Made by a program: the position numbers and the translations under genes. Below, piece by piece: positions 8,771 through 17,683 of a stretch of DNA of 64,000 nt. The stretch comes from Polaribacter sp. L3A8. Lineage in GTDB: Bacteria > Bacteroidota > Bacteroidia > Flavobacteriales > Flavobacteriaceae. A model generated the notes under the pieces. The model was not told the DNA's origin. It ran no database searches and saw only the letters and a list, made by a program, of their open reading frames with translations. Position 1 is the stretch's first letter; each line of letters starts with the position of its first letter. The DNA is taken from positions 496,001-560,000 of the forward strand of contig NZ_CP047026.1 in NCBI RefSeq assembly GCF_009796785.1. The letters are read 5' to 3'.

Positions 8771-9550
8771 ATGCTATATATAATCACCATTATTTTATTA
8801 CTTTTTATTCTATACTTAAGTTTTAGGTCTAATAAAAAAAGAAAAAATATATCACTACAAAAAGTTACAATTCCTACACATTGGCATGCAATACTTTTAG
8901 ACAATGTGTTGTTCTATAAAAACCTAACCACCAATGAGCAACAAGAATTTTGTGTTAAAATGTTCCGTTTTTTAGAAGTAACAAACGTAGAAGCAGTTCA
9001 TTTTAAGCTAGAAGAATTAGATTGTTTGTTAATTGCAGCAAGTGCCATAATTCCGGTTTTTAGATTTAAAAATTGGCAGTACACCAACTTAACTACGGTT
9101 TTAATTTATCCTGATTATTTTGATGAAGATTTACAATTTAGCGATAAAACTGCCGATAGAAATATAGGTGGTTTGGTGGGTACAGGAAGGTTTGAAAATC
9201 AAATGATTCTGTCTAGAAAAGCCTTGCATCTTGGGTTTAGTAATAAAACGGACAAAGGAAACACTGCTATTCACGAATTTATTCATCTTTTAGATAAAGC
9301 AGATGGTGTTATAGATGGCATTCCGGCTGTTTTGTTAGACAAACCATATACCATTCCGTTTTTACAATTGGTACATAAAGAAATGGAGGCAATTAATAAT
9401 AACAAATCGGATATTAGAAATTACGGTGGTACTTCTGAAATTGAATTTTTAGCCGTTGCAGGAGAATATTTTTTTGAAAGACCAAAGTTGATGAAAAGAA
9501 AACATCCAGCATTGTATAAAATGCTGGATGCTTGTTTTATAAAATCGTAA
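8771..9550 (+). CDS. mtfA: MtfA-like zinc-dependent peptidase (M90)
   Basis: A 259-residue protein with an N-terminal hydrophobic anchor (residues 1-17) and the zinc motif HEFIH at residues 168-172, followed by LLDKADG as in MtfA/DgsA-anti-repressor-type peptidases of family M90. A later Glu (SEIEFLAVAGEYFFERP) matches the third zinc ligand region. In enterobacteria MtfA modulates the glucose phosphotransferase regulator Mlc. That regulator system is not expected here, so the target is unknown. The 3' end of the coding sequence contains a perfect hairpin that can serve as terminator. The next gene converges. Confidence 0.85.
   Translation: MLYIITIILLLFILYLSFRSNKKRKNISLQKVTIPTHWHAILLDNVLFYKNLTTNEQQEFCVKMFRFLEVTNVEAVHFKLEELDCLLIAASAIIPVFRFKNWQYTNLTTVLIYPDYFDEDLQFSDKTADRNIGGLVGTGRFENQMILSRKALHLGFSNKTDKGNTAIHEFIHLLDKADGVIDGIPAVLLDKPYTIPFLQLVHKEMEAINNNKSDIRNYGGTSEIEFLAVAGEYFFERPKLMKRKHPALYKMLDACFIKS
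9503..9540 (+). terminator. Terminator hairpin inside the 3' end of mtfA
   Basis: CATCCAGCATT (9503-9513) and its perfect complement (9520-9530) form an 11-bp stem with a 6-base loop, followed by a T-rich CTTGTTTTAT. The hairpin lies within the last codons of the peptidase gene rather than after it. Confidence 0.6.
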
Positions 9551-9576
9551 GATTGTAAAATAGGGCAGTTGCTACT

Positions 9577-10101
9577 TTATTTTTTCATCACAAATTGATT
9601 TGTAATATTTTCTACATCTCTAGCCGTAACTTTTTTGGCAGATTTTTTTATCTTATTAATAAATACGGTTACTTCTTCTGGGGTTCCAGGACCGCCTAAA
9701 TTCTGACCATTTTCATCAAAAGAATTGGTAATTACCTTTAAATCTGCATCTAAAATAACCCAAAAAGGCAAACCTGCTGTATCACCACTGTATTGCTTTA
9801 ATAAATTGGTAGAACCTGGGTTTTCTAAATGTTCTTTTCCTTTAGATTCTTTAACCACTACAGGCACCATTACATAATTGTCTGCAAAGAATTTTTTGGT
9901 ATGTTCCGCTTTCATATCTTTGATCATTTTATGACACCAACCACACCAAGAGGCTTCAAATTTTATAAAAATAGCTTTCCCTTCTTTTTTAGCTATTGCT
10001 TGTGCATTTTTTAATAAGACATCGGTACTTTCTTGTGCAGATGTTTGTAAATTAACGGCTAATAATGCGGTGATAAAAAGGGTTACAATTTTAATTTTCA
10101 T
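9577..10101 (-). CDS. Secreted thioredoxin-like protein
   Basis: A 174-residue protein with a signal peptide (residues 1-22, cut near SAQ) and a thioredoxin fold. The active site is Cys53-Gly-Trp-Cys56 in SWCGWCHKM, a CxxC type seen in SoxW/DUF255-like and DsbD-gamma-like proteins. It should act in the periplasm on thiols or disulfides. The gene starts 35 bp after the peroxiredoxin-like gene on the same strand, so the two likely form one redox-stress operon. The partner that reduces it is not in view. Confidence 0.86.
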   Translation of the reverse strand: MKIKIVTLFITALLAVNLQTSAQESTDVLLKNAQAIAKKEGKAIFIKFEASWCGWCHKMIKDMKAEHTKKFFADNYVMVPVVVKESKGKEHLENPGSTNLLKQYSGDTAGLPFWVILDADLKVITNSFDENGQNLGGPGTPEEVTVFINKIKKSAKKVTARDVENITNQFVMKK

Positions 10102-10136
10102 GAATCGTTTTTTTAAGTATGTTTAAATGTAATTAA

Positions 10137-10787
10137 TTATGATATTTTTTTTAAAGCTTCAATAATTTCTTCTGGTTCAGAACGTGTTCTGTAGTCTACA
10201 TTTACATAGTTCCAAGTAACAACGCCATCTTTCCCTAAAATAAAAGTAGCAGGAATAGGCAATATGCTTCCATCTCCGTTATTTACTTTGTCTAAATCTA
10301 AACCTCGGTCTGCACGCATGTGTTCTGCTAAAAATTCTGGCACTTTCCAAGCAACACCATATACTGTAGCTACTTTTGCATCTTGGTCAGACAATACCGT
10401 AAAATCCATTTCGCTAATTTCACTTTTGGTTAAGGAACCGTCTGGTACTTGCGGACTAATAGCTACCAAGCTTGCGCCAAGTGCATCAATTTCGGGTAAT
10501 CTAGCTTGTAATGCTCTTAATTGTAAGTTGCAATACGGACACCAATCACCACGATAAAATGTAATTACCAACGGACCTTTTTCTAATAAAACATCTAACG
10601 AAATTAATTTTCCATCAGGATTTGGTAGTGAGAAATTGGGTGCTTTTTCGCCAACTTTAAGTGCATTTTTTCCTTCTTCAAAAGCTTTTGCTTTCTCTAT
10701 AACGGCATCAACACCTTTCATAAAGTCTGGTTTTGCATTTCGTCCTGCCGCTATTTTAGCATCTGTTTGTTCTCTTAAAGTTTTCAT
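10137..10787 (-). CDS. Peroxiredoxin-like (AhpC/TSA) protein
   Basis: A 216-residue thioredoxin-fold protein of the peroxiredoxin-like group. The motif FYRGDWCPYCNLQL places Cys83 and Cys86 in a CxxC arrangement, where classic AhpC has a single peroxidatic Cys preceded by Thr. Many bacterial relatives are annotated redoxins and reduce peroxides using a thiol donor. It has no signal peptide and should be cytoplasmic. It is first in a two-gene unit with the secreted thioredoxin-like protein 35 bp downstream. Confidence 0.85.
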   Translation of the reverse strand: MKTLREQTDAKIAAGRNAKPDFMKGVDAVIEKAKAFEEGKNALKVGEKAPNFSLPNPDGKLISLDVLLEKGPLVITFYRGDWCPYCNLQLRALQARLPEIDALGASLVAISPQVPDGSLTKSEISEMDFTVLSDQDAKVATVYGVAWKVPEFLAEHMRADRGLDLDKVNNGDGSILPIPATFILGKDGVVTWNYVNVDYRTRSEPEEIIEALKKIS

Positions 10788-10979
10788 TTTTTTTGTCTTT
10801 ATATGTGGTATACTCAGTGTAATTTTCTAAAAATACTCCTCAAAATTAGGAGTAAGCATTAACGAATTTAAGGTTTTTTATACAGAAAGTAGTAAGTATT
10901 AAGGCTCTTAAGTAAGTTTTAACAAAGCGTAGAAATAGCATTGCATAAAACACTACGAATTAATGAATTACATTTATTT

Positions 10980-11699
10980 TTATTCAAAAATAACACGTCT
11001 TTCTGTAGGTTTTTTATACAGGTTCTTAGAAATTTCTGTACTGTTTTCTGTAGCGCAATAGTTTTTATGAGTTGGGTCTAGCGTATATTCTAGTTGATAG
11101 GCTATCATTTTTTCAAAAGGAATTAAAAAGTCTTTGGTATCGCATTTTTCTAATTCGGCTTTCTTTAATAAATTTAAGACCGTATACACCGACTCAATAG
11201 TACTTAAACAAAGAGGATCTGGCTGCTGTTTGATAATAAATTTTGATATGATCTTGTTATCAAAACTAACTCTTTTTAAGGCTTGCAAGTTTTTACTTAG
11301 TTTTAGCATTTTTCTAGCACAAGGCCATGTACCATCTAAAATAAAAATGTTTGCATTGTTCCCAATAACCGTTTGTATTTCTGCACTTTTTCTTGTTGAT
11401 AAATTAAAACTGTCCTTGCCAGGATACAATAAAAATGAGGTACTATTTTCTTCAGTAAGTATCTCATTGATACGTTTATGATTCGTAAAATCGACACCAA
11501 CGATGATTTCTGAATTTTCAAGTTGAAGATGCGTCATAAATCCCGTTCCTTTTTTTTCTTTTTTGTACTCCTTTGGATGCATCAAAATAATAAAACGTGT
11601 CTTGGTCTGCAAAGAACTAATGTATTTACAAATACAGGTGCTTAAAGATCGCATGCATTTGTAACATTTTATTCTTGGTTGATTTATGGTTAGTGGCAA
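10980..11699 (-). CDS. DTW-domain tRNA-uridine aminocarboxypropyltransferase
   Basis: A 239-residue member of the DTW family (TapT/YfiP, TuaA). It has the N-terminal cysteine cluster Cys12, Cys15, Cys22, Cys24, the central Asp122-Gly-Thr-Trp125 motif that names the family, and the later PDPLCLSTIE motif. Characterised members transfer the 3-amino-3-carboxypropyl group of S-adenosylmethionine to uridine in tRNA (acp3U). Its position just downstream of the broken NTPase gene on the same strand is probably coincidental. It is a single copy of normal length. Confidence 0.85.
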   Translation of the reverse strand: MPLTINQPRIKCYKCMRSLSTCICKYISSLQTKTRFIILMHPKEYKKEKKGTGFMTHLQLENSEIIVGVDFTNHKRINEILTEENSTSFLLYPGKDSFNLSTRKSAEIQTVIGNNANIFILDGTWPCARKMLKLSKNLQALKRVSFDNKIISKFIIKQQPDPLCLSTIESVYTVLNLLKKAELEKCDTKDFLIPFEKMIAYQLEYTLDPTHKNYCATENSTEISKNLYKKPTERRVIFE

Positions 11700-12010
11700 G
11701 GTGAGGGTATTTTGTTTTTTAATTGATTTAAAGTTTGTTGAATATTTTTAAATAACTTAAAATACAGTTATTTGTTATTTTCTTTTATGATTCACTCTTA
11801 AACCAAATAATCCATCAGAAAAACTTGAAATGTAATCTTTTCGGCGCAAATTAGTTAATAATTCTCTGTTATCAGGATTGTCTTGAATTTTTGCTTTTTT
11901 ATCTTTATTTGTGATTTTTTCATAACTGTTACCTAAATTGTTTAAGAATTTTTCTATGAAAGCTTCATCAGTGCTATAAAGATTCTTATTGAATAGTTTA
12001 ATTCTATTTA

Positions 12011-13031
12011 ACGTGAGTTCGAGCTAATCAATCGCAATATTCGGTAACATATTCGGGATTTTTATAGAAGGTTTTTTAGGTAAAAAAGAATATGCAATTA
12101 ATCCAGAGATCATATTTGTTATGAAATTATCAAAAGATCTATGTCTAGAATGTTCAATTTGGCAAGTGTTTTTTAGTACATCATTTACTGTTTCGATGAT
12201 TGCTCTTTTTCTTAGGATAACTTTATCCATATAGTCCATTGCTTTCTTTTTCATGTTTTTTCGAACTTTAGTTATTAAATGAATTCCGTCTACAAAAAGT
12301 CTTTCAAATAAATCTTTCCCAATATATCCTTTGTCTCCAAAAATTTTTCCAAATAATTTGTCGTGAAACTTCTTTTGTTTGAGAGGGAATCTGTCGTCTA
12401 CATTGGCTGGAGTGAACATAAAATCAATAATTTCTCCTTTGTCATTGCAGACAATATGTAGTTTAAATCCAAAATACCACCCCATAGTTCCATAGCTTTT
12501 TTTGGCAATATCTTTAAATACTTGATGTTGTTTTTCTCTTTTATAGTGACATACTTTTAAAGGAGTAGAATCAATAAAAGAGATACCTGTGCAATCGCCT
12601 AAACAATACATTTTCATAAAAACGGCTAAAGGTTGTGTAACCTTTTTTTGAAGTTCTACAAATCTATTATAAGAAACACAATCTGGAAACAGATCTTGTC
12701 TGTATTTACAAATATGGTTTAAGTAAAAGTGTTTAAGGTTTCGGTAAGACTTTAGGTGAAATATAACAAGTATGGTCATCACTTCACTATCATACATTTT
12801 GAACTTTCTATTACGTTTTTTAGTTGTTGAACCATCAGAAATGCTGTTTTTATTAAGAATTAAGTTAAATTCTTTCATAAAATCATCTAAAGAACAGAAA
12901 ATTTCTATAATTTTACTATCAGAAATCATAAGCAGGATATTTATTAATATATTAGAATTCAGTACTTTAATATACTAAATATTCTGCTTTTTTTATAGGT
13001 TTAATTAAAATTTCTTACATCGAACTCACGT
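12011..13031 (-). mobile_element. IS982-family insertion sequence, complete
   Basis: A 1021-bp element bounded by the inverted repeat ACGTGAGTTCGA (12011-12022, complement 13020-13031) and flanked by the direct repeat TATTTA (12005-12010 and 13032-13037). It interrupts the 3' part of the NTPase gene. All parts look intact, so it is a recent, potentially active insertion. Confidence 0.92.
12024..12929 (-). CDS. IS982-family transposase
   Basis: A 301-residue DDE transposase. The three acidic residues are visible in SFIDSTPLKVCHY, IFGDKGYIG and RAIIETVNDVLKN. Length and order match IS982 family enzymes. The gene fills almost the whole element: its stop is 13 bp from the left end, and about 100 bp lie between its start and the right end. 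No frameshift or early stop is seen, so it should be functional. Confidence 0.95.
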   Translation of the reverse strand: MISDSKIIEIFCSLDDFMKEFNLILNKNSISDGSTTKKRNRKFKMYDSEVMTILVIFHLKSYRNLKHFYLNHICKYRQDLFPDCVSYNRFVELQKKVTQPLAVFMKMYCLGDCTGISFIDSTPLKVCHYKREKQHQVFKDIAKKSYGTMGWYFGFKLHIVCNDKGEIIDFMFTPANVDDRFPLKQKKFHDKLFGKIFGDKGYIGKDLFERLFVDGIHLITKVRKNMKKKAMDYMDKVILRKRAIIETVNDVLKNTCQIEHSRHRSFDNFITNMISGLIAYSFLPKKPSIKIPNMLPNIAID

Positions 13032-16002
13032 TATTTACAATCGATACATTTTTGTTTATTATTAAATCATTGAAAAGCTGCTCATTTATTCGAAATGAAT
13101 TATCATTTAATAAAATTTGACTTATTAACTTAAAATTCTCAAAGTTTGATGCAATGGTATTATTAGAACAAGATTCTAAAAATTTGAGTTTTTCTATATT
13201 GTTTAAAACTGTAGATTTCAAGATTAACTCTAAATCATTTTCATCTAAAACAAGCTCTTCAATTAGTTTTATAAATTCAGACTTATATTTCTCTAACAAC
13301 TCAATGGCTGACGTCTGATATTTTTCTTTTAAAATATTAAAACTTTCAATTGTTGGACTAATTACTTCATTCTTGATTAATGAGTTAACTTTTTCTTTAT
13401 CAAGATTAGCAATATTTAATCCGCTATAGCTCCAAGGAATTGAGTTTGTAATTAAATCAAAGGATTTATTTTCGATATCGTTTGATAGGATTAAAAGTTC
13501 ACAGAATACACCAAAAATGTTTTCATCATTAACTTTAGTTGGTATTTTTACTTTTGATAATTTGTTCGCATTTTCAATATTATTAATGAAGTCAATAGTT
13601 GAGTCTAATATTTTATCTTCAGACTTTATGAAAAAGGACAATAAGTTTTCCCATTTAGGCTCTATTTTATTATTTTCAATAATATATGACAACAAATTAG
13701 CATCTTCAATAGGTGAAATGTCAGATATTTTTGTAACTACTTTTTTAATGACTTCTTTTTTAAGCTTTAAACTTAATTCTGAGTGATTTAATAATTCTAA
13801 ATAAGCTTTTTGTTCCTCATTAATATTCGTCTCAAGCTTTAAGTAAATATTTTTTATGTAGTCATTTATGTTAGCTTCTATATAATTAATAAGACTATCA
13901 GATTTTGAGTTTTTAAGAGAAGAGTAATTAGAATTATCAAAACTCACTTGTTCAAATTCACCATATTTTTTTACAATTTTACGAACTATTTTTGCGTTAA
14001 ATTCATAATGGTTATTCTCGTAAATAAAGTCTAGAATGTTTTCTGGAGAATTTTCAAAGTTTAAATCAATAAACTTTAATTGTAATTCAGAGATGACACT
14101 TATTAGTTTATCATTGTTGGAAGTGATGTTTAAAATTTCAGGGTCTTTTGTTAGATGATTTTTTAGATTAGATTGTTTATCTATTTTAATTATAGATTCA
14201 ATATCTGCATATTCTATGATGTATTTTAATGTTTTATTTACTTGTTCATCAGAATACAAAACATCATTCACATAATATCCCCAAATACCAATCCAATAGC
14301 TACATAACGTTTTAATAAATAGATTTAAATTTTCTGTTCTCTCAATAAAACCATTTATGAATAGAATAGAAGCAGAGGATTCATCTTTTAATTTTGTAAA
14401 AATATATTCTAAAGGAATTTTATTAGTTCTATGGTATTTAAGTAAGAAGTCTAATAAATCATAATTTAAGATGTATTCAGAGTTAAAATCAATAGGATTT
14501 ATTTTTGATTTTACTTTATCAATTTTTGAAAGCTTATAATCAAACTCTAATTTTTGTCTATTTCTTACATTGATAACGAATTTATGGTCATTTCTTGTTA
14601 TACTACCTTCGTGAAACAAAGAAATGTAATCAATATAATCTTCTGATATATATCCATTTCTAATTAATGTTGTAATGAAATCTTTATCTAGACTTTCATT
14701 GATGTTTAAATCAATTTCTTTATTTGATTGTAGTAACTCAGATATTTTTAAATTTCTAGTTGTAATTTTTTGTTTTTCAAGCTCTTGAATTTCTTTTCTT
14801 AAAGAGTTTGATTTATTTGATTTAATATCTAGTATTTCTTGTTCTCTAGCCTTATATGATTTATTAGAGTTTACTAATTTTTCAATTTCAGAAAATGAAA
14901 TTGGTACTTTTTTTATTGAATAATCAAGTCTGTTATTATAATAATTATTAATGGGAGTTCGATAGTAAATTTTATTCTCCTTAAAATATTCAAAGTTTTC
15001 GTCTTTTAATAAATCATCAATAGTGATAGTTTCGTTATTAATGACAAAAGAATTAAAATTATCTAATGTTTCTATTACTCGAATTATATATAATTGTCGA
15101 AGTTCTTTAATGCTTTTGATATTTATCAATTCGAGGTTTTTAACCTCTTCTTTAAAAATAGATATTTTGTCTTCTATTCGATTGACTTCTTGACTTACAT
15201 ATTTTGATTTGGAGTTTAGAATATTGTATAAGTCACCTTCATTTTTACTTAAAGAAACAAAATCATTAGGGTATTTATTTTTATAAGTAATAATCGCAAA
15301 TAATTTATCTTGATTTAATGGGGTTTCACCTTGTTTTACTTTATACAAGTAAAATTCATTAGTGATATTATGAAGTAATCGCATATCGTCTATAAAAAAG
15401 GATATGTCCTCAATAAAAGTATCTGTTAAATGATAATTATATTTTTTCTTTTTTTGTAGTAAAATTTCACTCGAATTTGAAGAATTAATTACTGGTATGA
15501 CAGGAATTATAAAATCAAAAAACTTTATTCTTTCATTGTCTGAAAACATATCATCTCTAACGGCATATAAGAAGACAATATTTTTTTTCTTTGTTTTTTC
15601 GGAGTTATTTAAAAGGAGGTTAATTTCTCTAAGTTTTGTAAATATTTCAGTTTCTTCAAAACGGTCAAGGTCTTCAATGATTACGACATTATAGGGTCTT
15701 ATTGTAAAGAAGTAAAGGATTTCATCTAAATGGTGATTTAGGATTGATTTATTAATACTTTCTCCAATTCCAATCTCAGCATTTTGAAATTTAAGTTTGT
15801 TTATTGTTACAGAACTAATAATTCTAATGGACTTATAAACTAAAAAGAAAATGCCAATTATAATTATTAAAATACTACTGTAGTGCAATGTATTGCAGGT
15901 AAAAAAGCTTAAAGAGGTGTCTTTGAAAACACTTTGTATTATATATGGATTAAAATAATTTAATAGAGCTATTATGAATAGTGAAATACCGATTGAAGTA
16001 AA

Positions 16003-16978
16003 TAAAAGTTTAGAGGTCAGTATTTAAATTCATATCTTTAAAAACAACAAATACAGTAATATTATGAATATATTTAAAGGACAAAACCTTCTAGAGTTTG
16101 CTGATCGGTTTAAAACGGATGAAGATTGCAAGAAATACTTGGCAGATATTAAGTGGAAAGATGGATTTCAATGTGTTAAATGTGGACATAAAAAGGCTCA
16201 AATAAGAAAAGATTTTTCACGGACATGTAATATTTGCTCTCATCAAGAATCATCTACCTCAAACACACTTTTTCACAAGGTAAAGTTTGGTGTTAGAAAA
16301 GCTTTTTTTATTGTTTTTGAAATGAGTACAAGTACTAAAAGCCTTTCTGCTAGTTATGTTGCAGTTCGTTTTAGCGTAACAGAAAAGACAGCCCGTTTAT
16401 TTATGCTCAAAATTAGAGAAGCAATGGAAAGTAGTGGAAATAGTCCTATGACCGGTATTGTTCATGTGGATGAATTTGTTTTGGGTGGACGAGAAAAAGA
16501 TAAAGTAGGAAGAAGTTATAATGCTAAGAAAAAGAAAGCTATAACTGCTGTTGAACTAACTGAAGATGGAAAAGTTAAAAGAATGTATGCCATGAGAATC
16601 GAAGATTTTTCAGCTAGTTCTTTGCAATATATTTTTGTGAATCATATCAGTCGAGAAGCTAAAGTGATAACCGACAAATGGAGAGGTTACAGACCTATTG
16701 CGAAAGCTTATAATATTACTCAAATAGAAAGTAATGGAGGTATGAATTTTAAAGCACTTCATACAATGATTCATCAAGTGAAATCTTGGATAAGAACAAC
16801 GTATTCTTGGGTAAGTGACTTTAATCTAAATAGATATTTTAATGAATTTTGTTTTAGAATTAATCGATCACAAAGTAAAGCAACAATATTCAATAACTTA
16901 ATAACAAAAATGGTTCAAAAGGATAAAGTAGAGCAGCACAAAATTATATGTAACTAACTACTGACCTCTATAAAAGTT
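16003..16978 (+). mobile_element. IS1595-family insertion sequence copy B, with target duplication
   Basis: A 960-bp element (16011-16970) with termini TAGAGGTCAGTA, perfect for 12 bp then imperfect. The 8-bp direct repeat TAAAAGTT lies at 16003-16010 and 16971-16978. An 8-bp duplication is the IS1595 family rule. It splits the NTPase gene between its Walker A motif and its first membrane helix. Confidence 0.93.
16064..16957 (+). CDS. IS1595-family (ISXO2-like) transposase, full length
   Basis: A 297-residue transposase with an N-terminal zinc ribbon (CVKCGH, CNICSH) and a DDE domain (HVDEFVLGG, ITDKWRGY, then WVSDFNLNRYFNEF near the end). It is the intact version of the copy at 3776-4738, which differs by a few residues and a foreign C-terminus. 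It ends 13 bp before the right terminal repeat of its element. No defects are visible, so the element is probably active and could drive the trapped copy only at its one remaining end. Confidence 0.95.
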   Translation: MNIFKGQNLLEFADRFKTDEDCKKYLADIKWKDGFQCVKCGHKKAQIRKDFSRTCNICSHQESSTSNTLFHKVKFGVRKAFFIVFEMSTSTKSLSASYVAVRFSVTEKTARLFMLKIREAMESSGNSPMTGIVHVDEFVLGGREKDKVGRSYNAKKKKAITAVELTEDGKVKRMYAMRIEDFSASSLQYIFVNHISREAKVITDKWRGYRPIAKAYNITQIESNGGMNFKALHTMIHQVKSWIRTTYSWVSDFNLNRYFNEFCFRINRSQSKATIFNNLITKMVQKDKVEQHKIICN

Positions 16979-17524
16979 TTTTTCCGCTGTAACTTTTAAT
17001 CTTTTTAAACCTAGAATCTGGAATTTTTTTATCTTCTTCGTGATAAAATATTTGTTGTAAAATACTTGTTTCTATTAGTCTTAAAAGGTCTTTTTTAATA
17101 GGGTTTTCTTGTTCATCAAACTTCGGTTTTTCTTCTTTAAATGTTGCTAAAGAAATATTCAGAAATTCTAATTCAGCTCCTTTGTAATTTTTTTGAAAAG
17201 TTTTAAGAATTGTACTTTTACCTGAGCCATATGACCCAGTAAGTGCAATGTTTTTTATATCTTCTTCTTCACGGTTTTCAAGAGCCCATTGTAAAGCTTT
17301 AGAGTAGTGACCATTTTCGTCACCATTATCAATTGGAGATAAGGAAGTGTAATCTAATTTCTCTGAATTTCTTTCAGATAATTTAAAATGTAATTTTTCA
17401 ATTTCTTTTGAAGCAATTAATAAGAAATCAAGTAGTTTTTCTTTCATAGCTATATTTTTCTAAAAATTAGACCTAATTAAACATTGGTATAACCTCTGTT
17501 TTAATAGTTTATATTAGAATCTAA

Positions 17525-17558
17525 CAAATTTAACCTTTTCCCTTCAATAATTTCAAAA
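17525..17558 (-). promoter_or_regulatory. Promoter of the disrupted NTPase gene
   Basis: On the minus strand TTTTG (17554-17558) and TAAATTTG (17525-17532) are separated by 21 bases, matching the Bacteroidota -33/-7 pattern. The first codon at 17447 lies about 70 bp downstream. Confidence 0.5.
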
Positions 17559-17660
17559 GTAAAAAAACAGGTTATAACAACTTATCAACCAAAACCTCCT
17601 TCCAAATCCCCATCAACAAAAACCAATAAAACTTTTCTGTCCTTTTCCTAAATGAGGTAG

Positions 17661-17668
17661 TATCTTTG
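17661..17668 (+). promoter_or_regulatory. -7 box before the radical SAM gene
   Basis: TATCTTTG is a full match to TAnnTTTG, 15 bp before the ATG at 17684. The implied mRNA leader is very short. Confidence 0.6.
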
Positions 17669-17683
17669 CACTTTATTTTATTT

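Larger units (their letters stand above)
11775..17447 (-). pseudogene. Large membrane P-loop NTPase (KAP/YobI-like), split by two IS elements
   Basis: One gene of about 1225 codons is broken into three parts: 17447-16971, 16010-13032 and 12010-11775. Removing the IS1595 copy (16011-16970) and the IS982 copy (12011-13031), each with one target duplication, restores a single frame with no internal stop that ends at TAA 11775-11777. Walker A is GSYGSGKST at residues 71-79. Two hydrophobic helices follow across the first junction (GISLFIIALLNYF and SSILIIIIGIFFLVY). The Walker B region is VVIIEDLDRF. Membrane helices inserted between Walker A and B, and a (D/E)DLDR Walker B, are features of KAP NTPases, the group of the phage-exclusion protein PifA, and of YobI-like relatives. 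The large C-terminal part is helical and unassigned. Exact family is my inference. Confidence 0.85.

Noticed and set aside
13015..15888. A free-standing gene of 957 codons with a TTG start
   Set aside because: The frame continues upstream without stops to the IS1595 junction and its stop lies inside the IS982 end. It is the middle part of a split gene.
16968..17447. A free-standing 159-residue ATPase
   Set aside because: It ends on the IS1595 terminal sequence and joins in frame to the next segment when the element is removed.
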